A DNA stretch of 64,000 nucleotides from an uncultured Ligilactobacillus sp. (GCA_934215475.1 CAKPZY010000005.1:1-64000); one strand, 5' to 3'; positions 9,175-18,226 are shown, counted from the stretch's first letter. Numbers and translations: made by a program. Notes: a model not told the origin generated them from the sequence alone.

Positions 9175-10587
9175 ATGAGAATTGAAAGAGATTCACTGGG
9201 TACAAAAGCTGTTGCTTCAGATGCATACTATGGTATCCACGCAAAAAGAGCATGTGAAAATTTTCCTGTCACAACTCGTAAAGTTGACGAACTGTTGATC
9301 AGAAACTATTTGAAAATAAAAGCTGCTGCAGCCAAAGCTAACTTCAATTCCCATGTACTTGAAGAACAAAAATACGAACTAATTTCAGCTGCTTGCCATG
9401 AGTTATTATTTCATTTCGACAATTATCGGGATGAATACATCACCCCCGCTTTACAAGGCGGTGCTGGTACAAGCACCAACATGAACGTCAATGAAGTTAT
9501 CGCCAACAAGGCTAATGAACTCGCAGGCGGACAAAAAGGAACCTACACATTTATCAATCCCAACGATGATGTCAATCGGTGCCAATCGACCAATGATACT
9601 TATCCGACGGCCGGTCATCTCACTATGATCGCCAAAACGGATCAACTGCTGACCGAGGTTAGACAAACAAGCCAGATACTTTTAGAGCTGGCAGAAAGGT
9701 ATCAAGGAACATTAAAGATGGCGCGGACTCAGCTTGAAGACGCGATCCCAACAACCTTTGGTAAAAGTTTCCATGCCTATTATTCCTTATTAGCACGTGA
9801 TATAAAACGCTTGGAAAAAGCTCGTACAGCCTTGCTGACGGTTCCTTTAGGCGGGACAGCAGTTGGGACGGGCTTAAACGCAGATCCGCTTTATCAAAAA
9901 AGCGTAGTTTCTATCCTGGCAAACTTAACCGACTTGCCTTTAAAACAGGCCGATGACTTAGTCGATGGCATTCAAAACATGGACCTTTATGTGCAATTAG
10001 CTGACGCCTACAAAAGTTTAGCAGTGAATTTATCAAAAGTCAGCAACGATTTACGTTTGCTTGGCAGCGGGCCGCAAGCAGGACTGGGTGAGCTAAATTT
10101 GCCCAAAAAGCAAGCCGGTTCCTCCATAATGCCGGCCAAAGTCAATCCAGTCATTCCCGAGGTCGTGACGCAGGCCGCCTACCAAGTGATTGGTTATAAT
10201 ACTACCATTAACATGGCAGCGGAGGCAGGCCAGCTAGAATTAAACGCATTTGAACCCGTGATCTTCACTGACCTGTTTGAAGGAGCGCAATTACTCAGCG
10301 GTGCATTAAATACACTACGAAAAAACTGTCTGATCGGCCTGACCGTCAATCAAAAACACTGTGAGCAGCAAGTTTCTCAATCAGCAAGCATTGCAACTGC
10401 GTTGTCACCGCGCATCGGTTATGCAGCGGCATCCGAACTAATTAAACAAGCAATCAGAGAAAACGTTCCCTTACCAAAATTACTGCATGATCAATTGCAA
10501 ATGACCAAAGAAGAAATTGACCATCTATACTCGCCGGCAAGATTAGTGGGGACAAACAAAGCAATCAGAGCTTCAGCCAAAGCATAA
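9175..10587 (+). CDS. aspA: Aspartate ammonia-lyase (aspartase)
   Basis: 470 residues, the normal length for the aspartase/fumarase class II family. It has GAGTSTNMNVNEVIANKANE, RCQSTNDTYPTA, the signature loop GSSIMPAKVNPVIPE, and EAGQLELNAFEPVI. The VIPEVV and AEAGQLELN forms are those of aspartase rather than fumarase. The enzyme interconverts L-aspartate with fumarate and ammonia in the cytoplasm. In lactic acid bacteria this can feed a reductive malate/fumarate branch or nitrogen supply. ATG 9175 is chosen over TTG 9169 because of the GAGAG site about nine bases upstream. It follows an Lrp-type regulator and precedes a strong terminator. Confidence 0.88.
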   Translation: MRIERDSLGTKAVASDAYYGIHAKRACENFPVTTRKVDELLIRNYLKIKAAAAKANFNSHVLEEQKYELISAACHELLFHFDNYRDEYITPALQGGAGTSTNMNVNEVIANKANELAGGQKGTYTFINPNDDVNRCQSTNDTYPTAGHLTMIAKTDQLLTEVRQTSQILLELAERYQGTLKMARTQLEDAIPTTFGKSFHAYYSLLARDIKRLEKARTALLTVPLGGTAVGTGLNADPLYQKSVVSILANLTDLPLKQADDLVDGIQNMDLYVQLADAYKSLAVNLSKVSNDLRLLGSGPQAGLGELNLPKKQAGSSIMPAKVNPVIPEVVTQAAYQVIGYNTTINMAAEAGQLELNAFEPVIFTDLFEGAQLLSGALNTLRKNCLIGLTVNQKHCEQQVSQSASIATALSPRIGYAAASELIKQAIRENVPLPKLLHDQLQMTKEEIDHLYSPARLVGTNKAIRASAKA

Positions 10588-10630
10588 AAGATCTGGCCAG
10601 AGAATATATTTTCTGACCAGATCTTTTATT
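10586..10630 (+). terminator. Terminator of aspA
   Basis: AAAAGATCTGG...CCAGATCTTTT with an extra AGA/TCT pairing, an 11-bp near-perfect stem running into T-rich sequence immediately after the stop codon. Confidence 0.85.
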
Positions 10631-10756
10631 TGCATGTTCACAAATTAAAAAGAAGTTGGCCCACATTGAAATCCCGGAAAAGTTAAATTTCAATTTTTCA
10701 AAATAAAACCTGCGGCTTTTTAAATACTCGAAAATAAAAATAAAGTCCCGTTTAAG

Positions 10757-11081
10757 TTGACAAACTATTTATGCTGGTGTTACATTGCACGCATACATTA
10801 AATATAAATTAAAGGCGCTAAGGAGAATTTCATTATTTGGCAGGTGCAGAGAATCGCTGGTTGGTGCGAAGCGACCCATAAAGAATAATGATGATCATCT
10901 CCTAGCCGCACTGTGAAAATCTTTTGATTATTAAACAGCGCTGGGTACACCCATTAACGTGTCAGCGCATCGCATTTTTGCCGTACGTGAAAGATCTTTT
11001 TATTAAAGATAAACTAAGGTGGTACAGCGTTCATACGCCCTTAACTAACAACATTTCGTTGGAAGTTAAGGGCTTTTTTTT
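10757..11081 (+). promoter_or_regulatory. T-box riboswitch (leader of the hydratase-like gene)
   Basis: A -35 TTGACA (10757-10762) with TTACAT 17 bases later. Then a Stem I begins at GGCGCTAAGGAGA, which pairs with TCTCCTAGCC. The Stem I tip has the AGAGA and GGTGCGAAGC features. The conserved T-box AAGGTGGTACAGCG is at 11016-11029. A terminator follows: GCCCTTAACT (11037-11046) with AGTTAAGGGC (11064-11073), then eight Ts. The element senses uncharged tRNA and allows read-through. The specifier triplet lies within ATGATGATCA (10889-10898). AUC (Ile) fits best next to the lower stem, but AUG and GAU cannot be excluded by eye. Confidence 0.85.
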
Positions 11082-11214
11082 GGTGATCGATGCGGGTAGA
11101 GAAATTTTTAACTGCCGATTTTCTATTTAAGCTAGTACATAAGCTAAATAGAGACACATTTAACCTGCTAAATATTGTTATGCTATTGTTTTTAACCTGA
11201 AAGGTGGTGGTTCT

Positions 11215-11316
11215 ATGGAAGTTGGTATTAAAGCTTCACAAAATGACGACCAGATCCAGATTTATTTGACGACATTCATGATAGAACCCTGTACACATTG
11301 GAGGAAATTATTATGA
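11215..11316 (+). CDS. 33-residue ORF translationally coupled to the hydratase gene
   Basis: A short frame starting ATG 11215, preceded by AGGTGG at a usable distance, and ending in TGA that overlaps the next start as ATGA (11313-11316). The peptide (MEVGIKASQNDD... ending HWRKLL) is not recognised. Sitting after the T-box terminator and coupled to the enzyme gene, it could be a small protein or merely a translation-coupling device. Confidence 0.4.
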   Translation: MEVGIKASQNDDQIQIYLTTFMIEPCTHWRKLL

Positions 11317-12125
11317 CCACAGAAAGCAAGAACAATGAACTTACCCAAACAGAAAAAGAGCTCGCTACCACTTTGTTTAAAGCCTATTCCAGCCACAACG
11401 CCCTCAGCAAGGCTGAATACTTGCAGACCTTGAAGAGTGACGAAAGTGCCTACCGCGTCCAAAGATTAGTTACCAGTTTAAAGGAAGAGCCTGTTGGCGG
11501 GTATAAAGTCTCCCTGACCAGCAAAGAAACGCAGGATATGTTTGCAGCTGACTCCCCACTTTATGGTGCACAGGTGCGCAGTCACTTTCGCCCCTCACCG
11601 GCTAGTTTCAAACCGACTGACCTGATGTCTCCATTAGCAGAAGTGGAATTAATGTTTACTGCCACAGAAGATCTTTCTAGCAAAGATACTCTTGAGCAGC
11701 TTCTCCAAAAAACAAACGTCGCTGCGGCAGTTGAAGTGCCGGATTCACGTTTCAGTGATTGGTTTCCAAGTCTGCCTAAATACCTGGTAATGGCAGATGC
11801 CGCTGTAGGTGGATTTGTCGTGTACGGGGAAGAATGGCCGACTTCAGAAGTTTTTGGGACGCCAAAAGAGGTTGCGTATGTTAAATGCAGCCTTTATCAC
11901 GATGGAAAACATTTGAAAGACGGGGCAGCTACCGAAGTACTAGGTAATCCTCTGAGCTCCCTTCACTGGTTAGCCGAAAAACTGGAAAGCCAGAGTCAAA
12001 AACTGACCGCAGGACAACGCGTTTCAAGCGGCACGTTCCTTTTACCAGAAACTTTGACTGCTGGGAAATGGAAAGCCACATTTGATCATGGCCTGGGAGA
12101 AGTCAACCTTACAGTTGAAAAGTGA
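11313..12125 (+). CDS. 2-keto-4-pentenoate hydratase/MhpD-like enzyme
   Basis: 270 residues with the fumarylacetoacetase-like hydratase fold. Diagnostic stretches are GYKVSLTSKETQDMF, MSPLAEVELMF, AAVEVPDSRFSDW, ADAAVGGFVVYG and GAATEVLGNPLSSLHWLA. The E-x-E of AEVELMF and the following acidic residues are the usual metal ligands. The family hydrates 2-hydroxypenta-2,4-dienoates or decarboxylates related oxo-acids in aromatic degradation. No other degradation genes are nearby, so the true substrate is unknown. GGAGG (11300-11304) sits eight bases before ATG 11313, which rules out the TTG at 11298 that also opens the frame. Expression should depend on the T-box upstream, an uncommon arrangement for this enzyme. 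Confidence 0.8.
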   Translation: MTTESKNNELTQTEKELATTLFKAYSSHNALSKAEYLQTLKSDESAYRVQRLVTSLKEEPVGGYKVSLTSKETQDMFAADSPLYGAQVRSHFRPSPASFKPTDLMSPLAEVELMFTATEDLSSKDTLEQLLQKTNVAAAVEVPDSRFSDWFPSLPKYLVMADAAVGGFVVYGEEWPTSEVFGTPKEVAYVKCSLYHDGKHLKDGAATEVLGNPLSSLHWLAEKLESQSQKLTAGQRVSSGTFLLPETLTAGKWKATFDHGLGEVNLTVEK

Positions 12126-12230
12126 AGAAGTAGGGAAGGATCAACACCGAAAATTATCGACCTGAAATAGTAAATGCAATCAAAAAATTGCTGCTAATAC
12201 TTTCTATTCTTTCGTTTGCTTGATACTTCT

Positions 12231-12335
12231 GCATTCTTTTGTCAGATACTTCAGTATCCTACATTACTTTGGCATTCTTTTGTCAGATACTCCAGTATCC
12301 GACACTACTTTGGCGTTCTTTTGTCAGATACACGG
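12231..12335. repeat. Tandem repeat, 41-bp period (about 2.5 copies)
   Basis: Copies begin at 12231, 12272 and 12313, spaced exactly 41 bases. The core is GCATTCTTTTGTCAGATACT, then an AGTATCC block and CACTACTTTG. Each unit contains the small dyad GATACT-NN-AGTATC. A decayed copy may precede at about 12204. The same core recurs at 35941-36050. Confidence 0.85.
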
Positions 12336-12373
12336 TGATTCCTAGACCAAATACGGGTACATTTGTTCATACT

Positions 12374-12404
12374 AAAAAACTGCCATCCCTTTGCGGAATG
12401 ACAG
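12374..12404 (-). terminator. Terminator of the fru operon
   Basis: On the minus strand CTGTCATTCC...GGGATGGCAG is followed by six Ts just after the fruA stop codon. Confidence 0.85.
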
Positions 12405-12415
12405 CTTTTTAGCGA

Positions 12416-14386
12416 TTAAGCTTCTTGCTTAATTTCTTTTTTCCAAAGGCCTAAAATTACGGCAGCCACGATCGAACCAACGATCACCGCCAAGAAGTAG
12501 CCCCAGATATTAGTGGCTAGTGGTGAGACCCAGAACCCACCGTGGGGTGCCGGAACACCGACTTTCAACCAGCCAACAATGGCACCAGCAACTGCGGACC
12601 CAACCACACTTGACGGGATCACATGGCCTGGATCGGCTGTTGCAAATGGGATCGCGCCCTCGGTAATGAAGGAGAATCCTAAGACCCAGTTAGTAATGCC
12701 TGCTTTTCTTTCTTCATCAGTAAATTTGTTCTTCCAACCCAAAGTTGCAATCGCCGTTTCAAATGGTGGAACCATGCCGCCGACCATAACAGCAGCCATC
12801 AGCATGGCAGCTTCGGTTGATTTTGGATCGTTGGCAAAAGCGCCAGCAGCGAAGACATAAGCAGCCTTGTTGAAGGGGCCGCCCATATCGATCGACATCA
12901 TTCCTGCTAAAATCAAACACAGCAAGACTGAGTTGCCAGTACCTAAGTGGTTCAGGAATGCAGTGATCCATACATTGATCGATGAGAAGATTGGATTGAC
13001 AATAAAGAACATGATCAAGGCAACAGCTAACAACCCAACGATCGGGTAAATCAACATGGACTTCATACCGCTAACTGACTGTGGCATCTTAGCACACATT
13101 TTTTCCAGCCACTTCATGAAGTAACCGGCAATGAACCCAGCCGCTAAACCACCTAAGAAACCACCGGCTGATTTGGCATCAGTCATGACATTTGCGGTAT
13201 AGGCGCCGCCATAAGCTCCGGTGTAAACTGTGGCCATGAAACCACCGACAAACCCAGGCATCAGCGCGGGTTGATCAGCAATCGATTCGGCAATATAGGC
13301 AGCTAACACTGGAACCATGAAGGCAAATGCCATGTTACCAGCATTGTTCAGGAAGATAAATGCCATCGAATCGCTGCCGCCAGCATAATTTTCGATAATG
13401 AATGAAACGGCCATTAAAATACCACCGCCGATAACGAACGGTAACATATGCGAAACACCGTTCATTAACTGACGATAAATGCCGCTCCAGCCAGAGTCGC
13501 CGGTATCAACCGAAGCGCCTTCGCCTTTTTCATTGCCGCTAGCATGATAAGTCCCTGCATCGCCGTTCAAAATGGCATTGATCAAAGCATCAGGATCTTT
13601 GATAGCTGCTGTCACAGCCTTGCTGATCACTTTTTTCCCGTCAAAACGGCCCATCGAAACTTTCTTATCCGCTGCAATAACTACGCCTTCAGCACGCTCA
13701 ATGTCCTCTGCGCTCAACTTATGTTTTGTACCTTCTGAACCGTTTGTTTCAACTTTAATATTGATGCCTAATTTGGCAGCAGCTTTTTTCAAATTATCTT
13801 CTGCCATGTAAGTGTGAGCAATCCCGTTTGGGCAAGCAGTAACAGCTACAATGTAGGGCTTGTCACTTGAGACAGCGGCTTGTTCTTGTTCTTTTTCGGC
13901 CTTGTCTTGGGCTTCATTTTCAGCCTGCTTTTTACCAACAGCATCAGCAAAGATTGCTTGAACTTTGTCTGGTGTATCGGCATCATTTAAAGCCGTGACA
14001 ACTTTGGGATCCAACAGCACCTGAGACAATGCAGCCAAAGCTTGCAAATGGGTGTTGTCTCCGCCTTCCGGAGCAGCGATCATAAAGAACAAGTGAGCTG
14101 GTTGTCCATCAAGGGAGTTATAGTCGACACCCTTCACACTGCGGGCAAACATGACAGCTGGCTTTTTGACGGCTTTGTCATGAGCATGCGGGATCGCGAT
14201 CCCATCGCCCATGCCGGTCGAATTTTCAGCTTCCCGGTCTAAAATATCTTTCTTGTACAACTCTTCGTCGTCAATAATACCTTTTTCATAATAATTGTGG
14301 ACCATTTCATCGATCACGCCGTCTTTTGTGTCGGCCTTAAGATCCATGATCATGAGATCCTTCATCAATAAATCACGAATATCCAT
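12416..14386 (-). CDS. fruA: PTS fructose-specific EIIABC
   Basis: 656 residues with three PTS domains in A-B-C order. EIIA spans residues 1-150, with the phosphorylated His in IAIPHAHDKAV. EIIB spans about 175-275, with Cys in VAVTACPNGIAHTYMAE. EIIC covers about 305-650 with eight to ten membrane spans, including SIDMGGPFNKAAYVF and PAPHGGF. The protein imports fructose and delivers fructose-1-phosphate. GGAGGA lies about nine bases before the ATG. It is the last gene of the fruR-fruK-fruA operon, 22 bases after fruK, so induction by fructose through FruR is expected. Confidence 0.95.
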   Translation of the reverse strand: MDIRDLLMKDLMIMDLKADTKDGVIDEMVHNYYEKGIIDDEELYKKDILDREAENSTGMGDGIAIPHAHDKAVKKPAVMFARSVKGVDYNSLDGQPAHLFFMIAAPEGGDNTHLQALAALSQVLLDPKVVTALNDADTPDKVQAIFADAVGKKQAENEAQDKAEKEQEQAAVSSDKPYIVAVTACPNGIAHTYMAEDNLKKAAAKLGINIKVETNGSEGTKHKLSAEDIERAEGVVIAADKKVSMGRFDGKKVISKAVTAAIKDPDALINAILNGDAGTYHASGNEKGEGASVDTGDSGWSGIYRQLMNGVSHMLPFVIGGGILMAVSFIIENYAGGSDSMAFIFLNNAGNMAFAFMVPVLAAYIAESIADQPALMPGFVGGFMATVYTGAYGGAYTANVMTDAKSAGGFLGGLAAGFIAGYFMKWLEKMCAKMPQSVSGMKSMLIYPIVGLLAVALIMFFIVNPIFSSINVWITAFLNHLGTGNSVLLCLILAGMMSIDMGGPFNKAAYVFAAGAFANDPKSTEAAMLMAAVMVGGMVPPFETAIATLGWKNKFTDEERKAGITNWVLGFSFITEGAIPFATADPGHVIPSSVVGSAVAGAIVGWLKVGVPAPHGGFWVSPLATNIWGYFLAVIVGSIVAAVILGLWKKEIKQEA

Positions 14387-14408
14387 TGATCAATTTCCTC
14401 CATTCCAT

Positions 14409-15338
14409 CTACTTTTCATCAGAGTCTTGCCATTCCGTGATCTTGATTTGAGGCAAAATTTCTTCAATCTTTTCACGAGTAGCCAGGTCCTCTGAAAATG
14501 TTGTAGCCGAGCCGCATGCAAGGCCGTATTTAAAGGCTTCCTGCGGATCTTTTGTGTCTGCAAAAGTACCGGTAAAACCAGCGATCATTGAGTCGCCGGC
14601 TCCAACAGAGTTGATGACCGTACCCTTTGGGGCCTTTGAACGATAAACCTTATCTTTAGTGACCATCAATCCGCCTTCTGCAGCCATGGAAACTAAAACG
14701 TGCTGTGCACCCTTTTCCAACAATTTGCGGGCATAGGTCACAATATCAGCAATACTGTCCAACTCTACGTTAAACAATTCGCCCAACTCATGATTGTTGG
14801 GCTTGACGACCAGCGGCTGTTCAGGTAATGTCTTCAGCAAGCTTTCTCCTGTTGTATCGATCACAAACTGTGCACCTCTGGAACGAATAATTTTAATCAA
14901 ATCTAAATAAAAATCATTGCTTAAACTTGGTACTAGACTTCCGGCGAAAATCACCGTGTCATTAGGTGTCAATTTGTTAAATTGTTGGGAAAAATCTTTT
15001 ACTTCAGCCGCTGTGATCTCAGGCCCTTGGCCATTGATCTCCGTCTCTTTTTGCGCTTTGATCTTGACATTGATCCTTGTATCAGCCATGATCCGCGTGA
15101 AACTGGTCCGCAAACCAATGTGCTTCAAAGAATTATCCACGAATTCGCCCGTGAAGCCGCCCAAAAAACCAAGTGCAGTATTTTCATGGCCAAGTTCCTT
15201 CAAGACCCGAGAAACGTTGATTCCTTTGCCGCCGGGCAGCTTATTGTCGTAATCCATGCGATTGACTTCGCCCAGGGTCAAATTTTTGAGCTGGACGATA
15301 TAATCGATCGCCGGATTAACTGTCACTGTATAAATCAT
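14409..15338 (-). CDS. fruK: 1-phosphofructokinase
   Basis: 309-residue PfkB-family sugar kinase. It starts with MIYTVTVNPAIDYIV, has the N-terminal GGKGINVSRVLKELG motif and the C-terminal INSVGAGDSMIAGF signature with the catalytic Asp and anion hole. Its place between FruR and the fructose EIIABC identifies it as the kinase turning fructose-1-phosphate into fructose-1,6-bisphosphate, rather than tagatose-6-phosphate kinase. GGAGGT lies nine bases before the ATG. There are only five bases between fruR and fruK. Confidence 0.95.
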   Translation of the reverse strand: MIYTVTVNPAIDYIVQLKNLTLGEVNRMDYDNKLPGGKGINVSRVLKELGHENTALGFLGGFTGEFVDNSLKHIGLRTSFTRIMADTRINVKIKAQKETEINGQGPEITAAEVKDFSQQFNKLTPNDTVIFAGSLVPSLSNDFYLDLIKIIRSRGAQFVIDTTGESLLKTLPEQPLVVKPNNHELGELFNVELDSIADIVTYARKLLEKGAQHVLVSMAAEGGLMVTKDKVYRSKAPKGTVINSVGAGDSMIAGFTGTFADTKDPQEAFKYGLACGSATTFSEDLATREKIEEILPQIKITEWQDSDEK

Positions 15339-15343
15339 GACGT

Positions 15344-16093
15344 CTAAACCTCCAAAATGTTTGTCTGCCTACTGTATTTTTCAAAAGCAGCACGCGAAAG
15401 ATCTGCGGTAATGATCGTTGTTTCCGACAGATCCGCTATCTTAACAAACGAAACCGCATCAAACTTCGATTCATCTGCCAAAGCAAATACTTCCTCAGCT
15501 TGTTCCAGTGCTGCTTGTTTAACAGCTGCTTCCTCCGGATCCGGAGTGGTCAACCCATATTCGTCATGGACTCCATTCACACCCAGAAAAACTTTGTTGA
15601 AACGGTAGTGCTGCAAGTCATTAACAGCCTTAACTCCAATGATCGCCTTAGTCGTATTTTTAAGCAGACCTCCGACTAAGATCGTTCGGATCCCTTGGTC
15701 GCCTAACTGTGATGCATGTTGCACAGCATTTGTCACAACCGTCAAATGCTGCTCCGGCCGCAAATAAGGTACCAATGCTAGTGTGCTAGTTCCAGCATCC
15801 AAAAAAATTACATCCTCAGCCGTGATCTTAGTAGCTGCCAACTGCGCGATCTTTCCTTTTGCGGAAATGTTTTGCGCAGCTTTGCCTGTCATATCCAATT
15901 CATGCTGCAACGCATGCTTGGTTTTGGCACCACCGTGGATCCTAACCAAGGAACCCTGTTCTTCCAAGATTTGCAGGTCTCGCCTAGCAGAAGAAGCGGA
16001 ACAGTCAGTCTGCTGACAAATATCTTTCAGTTTCAGAACTTTATTGTTCCGCAGCATTTCAATTATGAGCTGTTGTCTTTGTTCTGCAAGCAC
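15344..16093 (-). CDS. fruR: DeoR-family repressor of the fructose operon
   Basis: 249 residues. An N-terminal DeoR helix-turn-helix covers residues 1-57 (LAEQRQQLIIEMLRN, DCSASSARRDLQILEEQG), followed by a phosphosugar-sensing domain with VIFLDAGTSTLALVPYL and KVFLGVNGVHDEYGLTTPDPEEAAVK. It probably releases DNA on binding fructose-1-phosphate, as in homologous operons. The frame extends up to 16135, but AAGGAGG eight bases before GTG 16093 marks the start. It is the first gene of fruR-fruK-fruA and divergent from ferrochelatase, with about 230 bases between them for promoters. Confidence 0.93.
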   Translation of the reverse strand: MLAEQRQQLIIEMLRNNKVLKLKDICQQTDCSASSARRDLQILEEQGSLVRIHGGAKTKHALQHELDMTGKAAQNISAKGKIAQLAATKITAEDVIFLDAGTSTLALVPYLRPEQHLTVVTNAVQHASQLGDQGIRTILVGGLLKNTTKAIIGVKAVNDLQHYRFNKVFLGVNGVHDEYGLTTPDPEEAAVKQAALEQAEEVFALADESKFDAVSFVKIADLSETTIITADLSRAAFEKYSRQTNILEV

Positions 16094-16320
16094 TTTCACT
16101 ACCTCCTTAAAGTATGCTAACAAAAGCCCCCACAAAAATCAACCACAAAAGAGCAAAATATTTCAATTTCATTCAAAAAAGACCTAATTTGTGTTAAAAA
16201 AATCATAGTAATAATTTTATACCAAATACTGCCAAACCTCACCATTTGAAAAAGTGTTCTGCATCGCAAGATATCTATATTATAATAGGTATAAACATTT
16301 ATATGAAAGGAATATTTACC

Positions 16321-17265
16321 ATGACAAAAAAAGCAGTAGTGCTCGTCAATTTAGGAACTCCTGATGCTCCAAACACTGACCAGGTTCGTAGTTACCTCAA
16401 GACTTTTTTATCGGACCGGCGAATCATAAAAATGTCACCGTTCCTCTGGCAACCGATCTTAAGAACAATGATTTTACCTCACCGGCCCCAAAAATCTGCA
16501 AAAATGTATCAGAGCATTTGGCAAAAAGACGGTTCTCCTTTACTGACATACGCCAGAAAACAACAAAACTATTTGCAGCAACGCTTGCCGGCCTACCGAG
16601 TAGAAATCGCCATGTCCTACAGCAGTCCGCAAATTAAAGAGACCCTTGCAAGCCTCATAGCTGACGGGATTGATGACATTACTATTATTCCGCTGTTTCC
16701 ACAGTATTCAGGTACAACTGTCGGAACGATCTTTGATGACGTTGCTGACTATTTTCGCCAGACCGACAAGATAGTGGACCTCCATTTTATTCATTCATTT
16801 AACAACGACCCGGCTTACATACACTACTTCGCTACCAAGATCAAACGACAATTAAAAAAGACGCCAGTTGATGCCTTGCTGTTTTCTTTCCACGGAGTGC
16901 CCACATCCTATGTTAAAGATGGAGACCCTTATCCAGAAGAATGCAGGGAAACTACCGAACTGATCATGCAAGAAGTCGGCAATATCAAATACTTTCAAAC
17001 ATTCCAATCCAAGTTTGGACCAGGTAAATGGTTAACACCCGCAACTGATTCAACTCTCAAAGGCCTACCACACCGTGGATACCGCAAAGTAATGGTAATT
17101 GCTCCTGGTTTTGTCGCAGACTGTTTAGAAACATTACAGGAATTGAAAGTTGAAAATAAGGGCTATTTTATGAGCCACGGAGGAAAAGAATTCATTTACC
17201 TATCCCCATTTAATGACGATCCGGCATTCGCCGATCTGCTGGCCAATTTAGTCAAAAAACGTTAA
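16321..17265 (+). CDS. hemH: Ferrochelatase (coproporphyrin type likely)
   Basis: 314 residues, normal for the family. It shows VVLVNLGTPDAP at the N-terminus, LLFSFHGVPTSYVKDGDPY with the catalytic His, FQSKFGPGKWLTPATD, and APGFVADCLETLQEL with the conserved Glu. The enzyme inserts Fe2+ into a porphyrin; in Gram-positives the substrate is usually coproporphyrin III. No other haem-synthesis gene lies in the window, and many lactobacilli lack the pathway but use external haem or porphyrin. ATG 16321 has AAAGGA about ten bases upstream. The in-frame upstream extension to 16246 has no such site. It is monocistronic with its own terminator. Confidence 0.93.
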   Translation: MTKKAVVLVNLGTPDAPNTDQVRSYLKTFLSDRRIIKMSPFLWQPILRTMILPHRPQKSAKMYQSIWQKDGSPLLTYARKQQNYLQQRLPAYRVEIAMSYSSPQIKETLASLIADGIDDITIIPLFPQYSGTTVGTIFDDVADYFRQTDKIVDLHFIHSFNNDPAYIHYFATKIKRQLKKTPVDALLFSFHGVPTSYVKDGDPYPEECRETTELIMQEVGNIKYFQTFQSKFGPGKWLTPATDSTLKGLPHRGYRKVMVIAPGFVADCLETLQELKVENKGYFMSHGGKEFIYLSPFNDDPAFADLLANLVKKR

Positions 17266-17277
17266 TACACAAGAAGC

Positions 17278-17319
17278 TGCGCAATAACTAACAGACCGAT
17301 CATTATTGCGCAACTTTTT
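17278..17319 (+). terminator. Terminator of hemH
   Basis: TGCGCAATAA...TTATTGCGCA stem followed by AC and TTTTT. Confidence 0.85.
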
Positions 17320-17373
17320 GTTTCAATTATTATTATATTTTTTTCCGAATCCGTTTAGCACACACATTAAAAA

Positions 17374-17592
17374 CTAATCTTTATCTTTGTCCAGTCCCTT
17401 TTTCAATCCTTCAGCAGCACCTTTGGCAGTATCCTTGGCATCATCGGCTTTATCCTTGGCTTTGTCTTTAGCCTTACCGGCAGCACCTTCAGCCTTGCCC
17501 TCAGCTTCTTTTTTCTTATCATCAGTTACTTTGCCTAAAGCTTCTTTGCCCTTGCTTTTGGCTTGTTTTAGTTTGTCATCAAAATCACTCAT
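17374..17592 (-). CDS. CsbD-like general stress protein
   Basis: 72 residues, extremely rich in Lys, Asp, Ala and Glu, made of repeated KAKDKADDAKD-type 11-mers expected to be an amphipathic or disordered helix. The opening DDKLKQAKSKGKEALGKVTDDKKKEAEGK region fits the CsbD/YjbJ family seen in stress regulons, whose biochemical role is unclear. ATG 17592 has AAAGGAG eight bases upstream. It lies just past the asp23 operon terminator, so it is probably transcribed separately, yet belongs with that stress group by location. Confidence 0.85.
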   Translation of the reverse strand: MSDFDDKLKQAKSKGKEALGKVTDDKKKEAEGKAEGAAGKAKDKAKDKADDAKDTAKGAAEGLKKGLDKDKD

Positions 17593-17764
17593 TACAAACA
17601 CTCCTTTGACATAAATTTATTGTCCTTCACAACTATATTATAACGGCTACATAGTGATGAAACCAATTTCAAGCTCATATGACTATAGGCTCCGACATTT
17701 AACTGCTGAAAAAAAACCGGCCTTATCATACGAATTTCAATCCGAAAAATACATCCAGCTTTAT

Positions 17765-17807
17765 AAAAAAAGATCCCCGAAAGTTATACAGCCGTCTAAC
17801 TTTCGGG
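17765..17807 (-). terminator. Terminator of the amaP-DUF2273-asp23 operon
   Basis: CCCGAAAGTTA...TAACTTTCGGG, an 11-bp perfect stem, with a run of seven Ts on the minus strand after it. Confidence 0.85.
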
Positions 17808-17842
17808 AAGGTCATTATTGTTTAATAGAAAAAGGGTACTTA

Positions 17843-18226
17843 TTACGATTTGTTCTTTGATTTAGGTTTGAGTTCTTCTTTGGTCTTAACATCGTCAACA
17901 TGCAACTCCAGCTGAACCAACTCTAAACCTGTCATCTCCGTCAAAGCCTGGCTTACTTTCCTAGTAACTTGATGGAAAACTTCTCTGGCATTAGCTCCGT
18001 ATTCAATACTTGCATTTAATTTCAACGAAACTTGCTTTTCTCCCACTTCTGCGGAGATCCCTTTTGTCGGATCATCTGAAGAAGATAGAGAACTGGCAAA
18101 TTCATTCAATGCACCACCGTTTAAACTAATGATCCCATCAACTTGTTGTGCTGTTAGTCCCGCGATCTTCCTGATAACATCCTCATCAAACGTCAACTTT
18201 GTTTTAACGCCAGTATTCTCAGCCAT
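17843..18226 (-). CDS. asp23: Asp23/Gls24 family alkaline-shock protein
   Basis: 127 residues, with the Asp23 domain from about residue 9 to 113 (LTFDEDVIRKIAGLTAQQVDG, then EYGANAREVFHQVTRKVSQALTEMTGLE and VQLELHVDDV) and a short Lys/Ser tail. In Staphylococcus Asp23 forms a membrane-associated network held by AmaP and takes part in cell-wall stress homeostasis. Here it is the third gene of the conserved amaP-DUF2273-asp23 set, twelve bases after DUF2273, which supports the same role. Confidence 0.93.
   Translation of the reverse strand: MAENTGVKTKLTFDEDVIRKIAGLTAQQVDGIISLNGGALNEFASSLSSSDDPTKGISAEVGEKQVSLKLNASIEYGANAREVFHQVTRKVSQALTEMTGLELVQLELHVDDVKTKEELKPKSKNKS

Noticed and set aside
12231-12335. 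CRISPR array
   Set aside because: The repeats are directly adjacent with no unique spacers and there are no cas genes.
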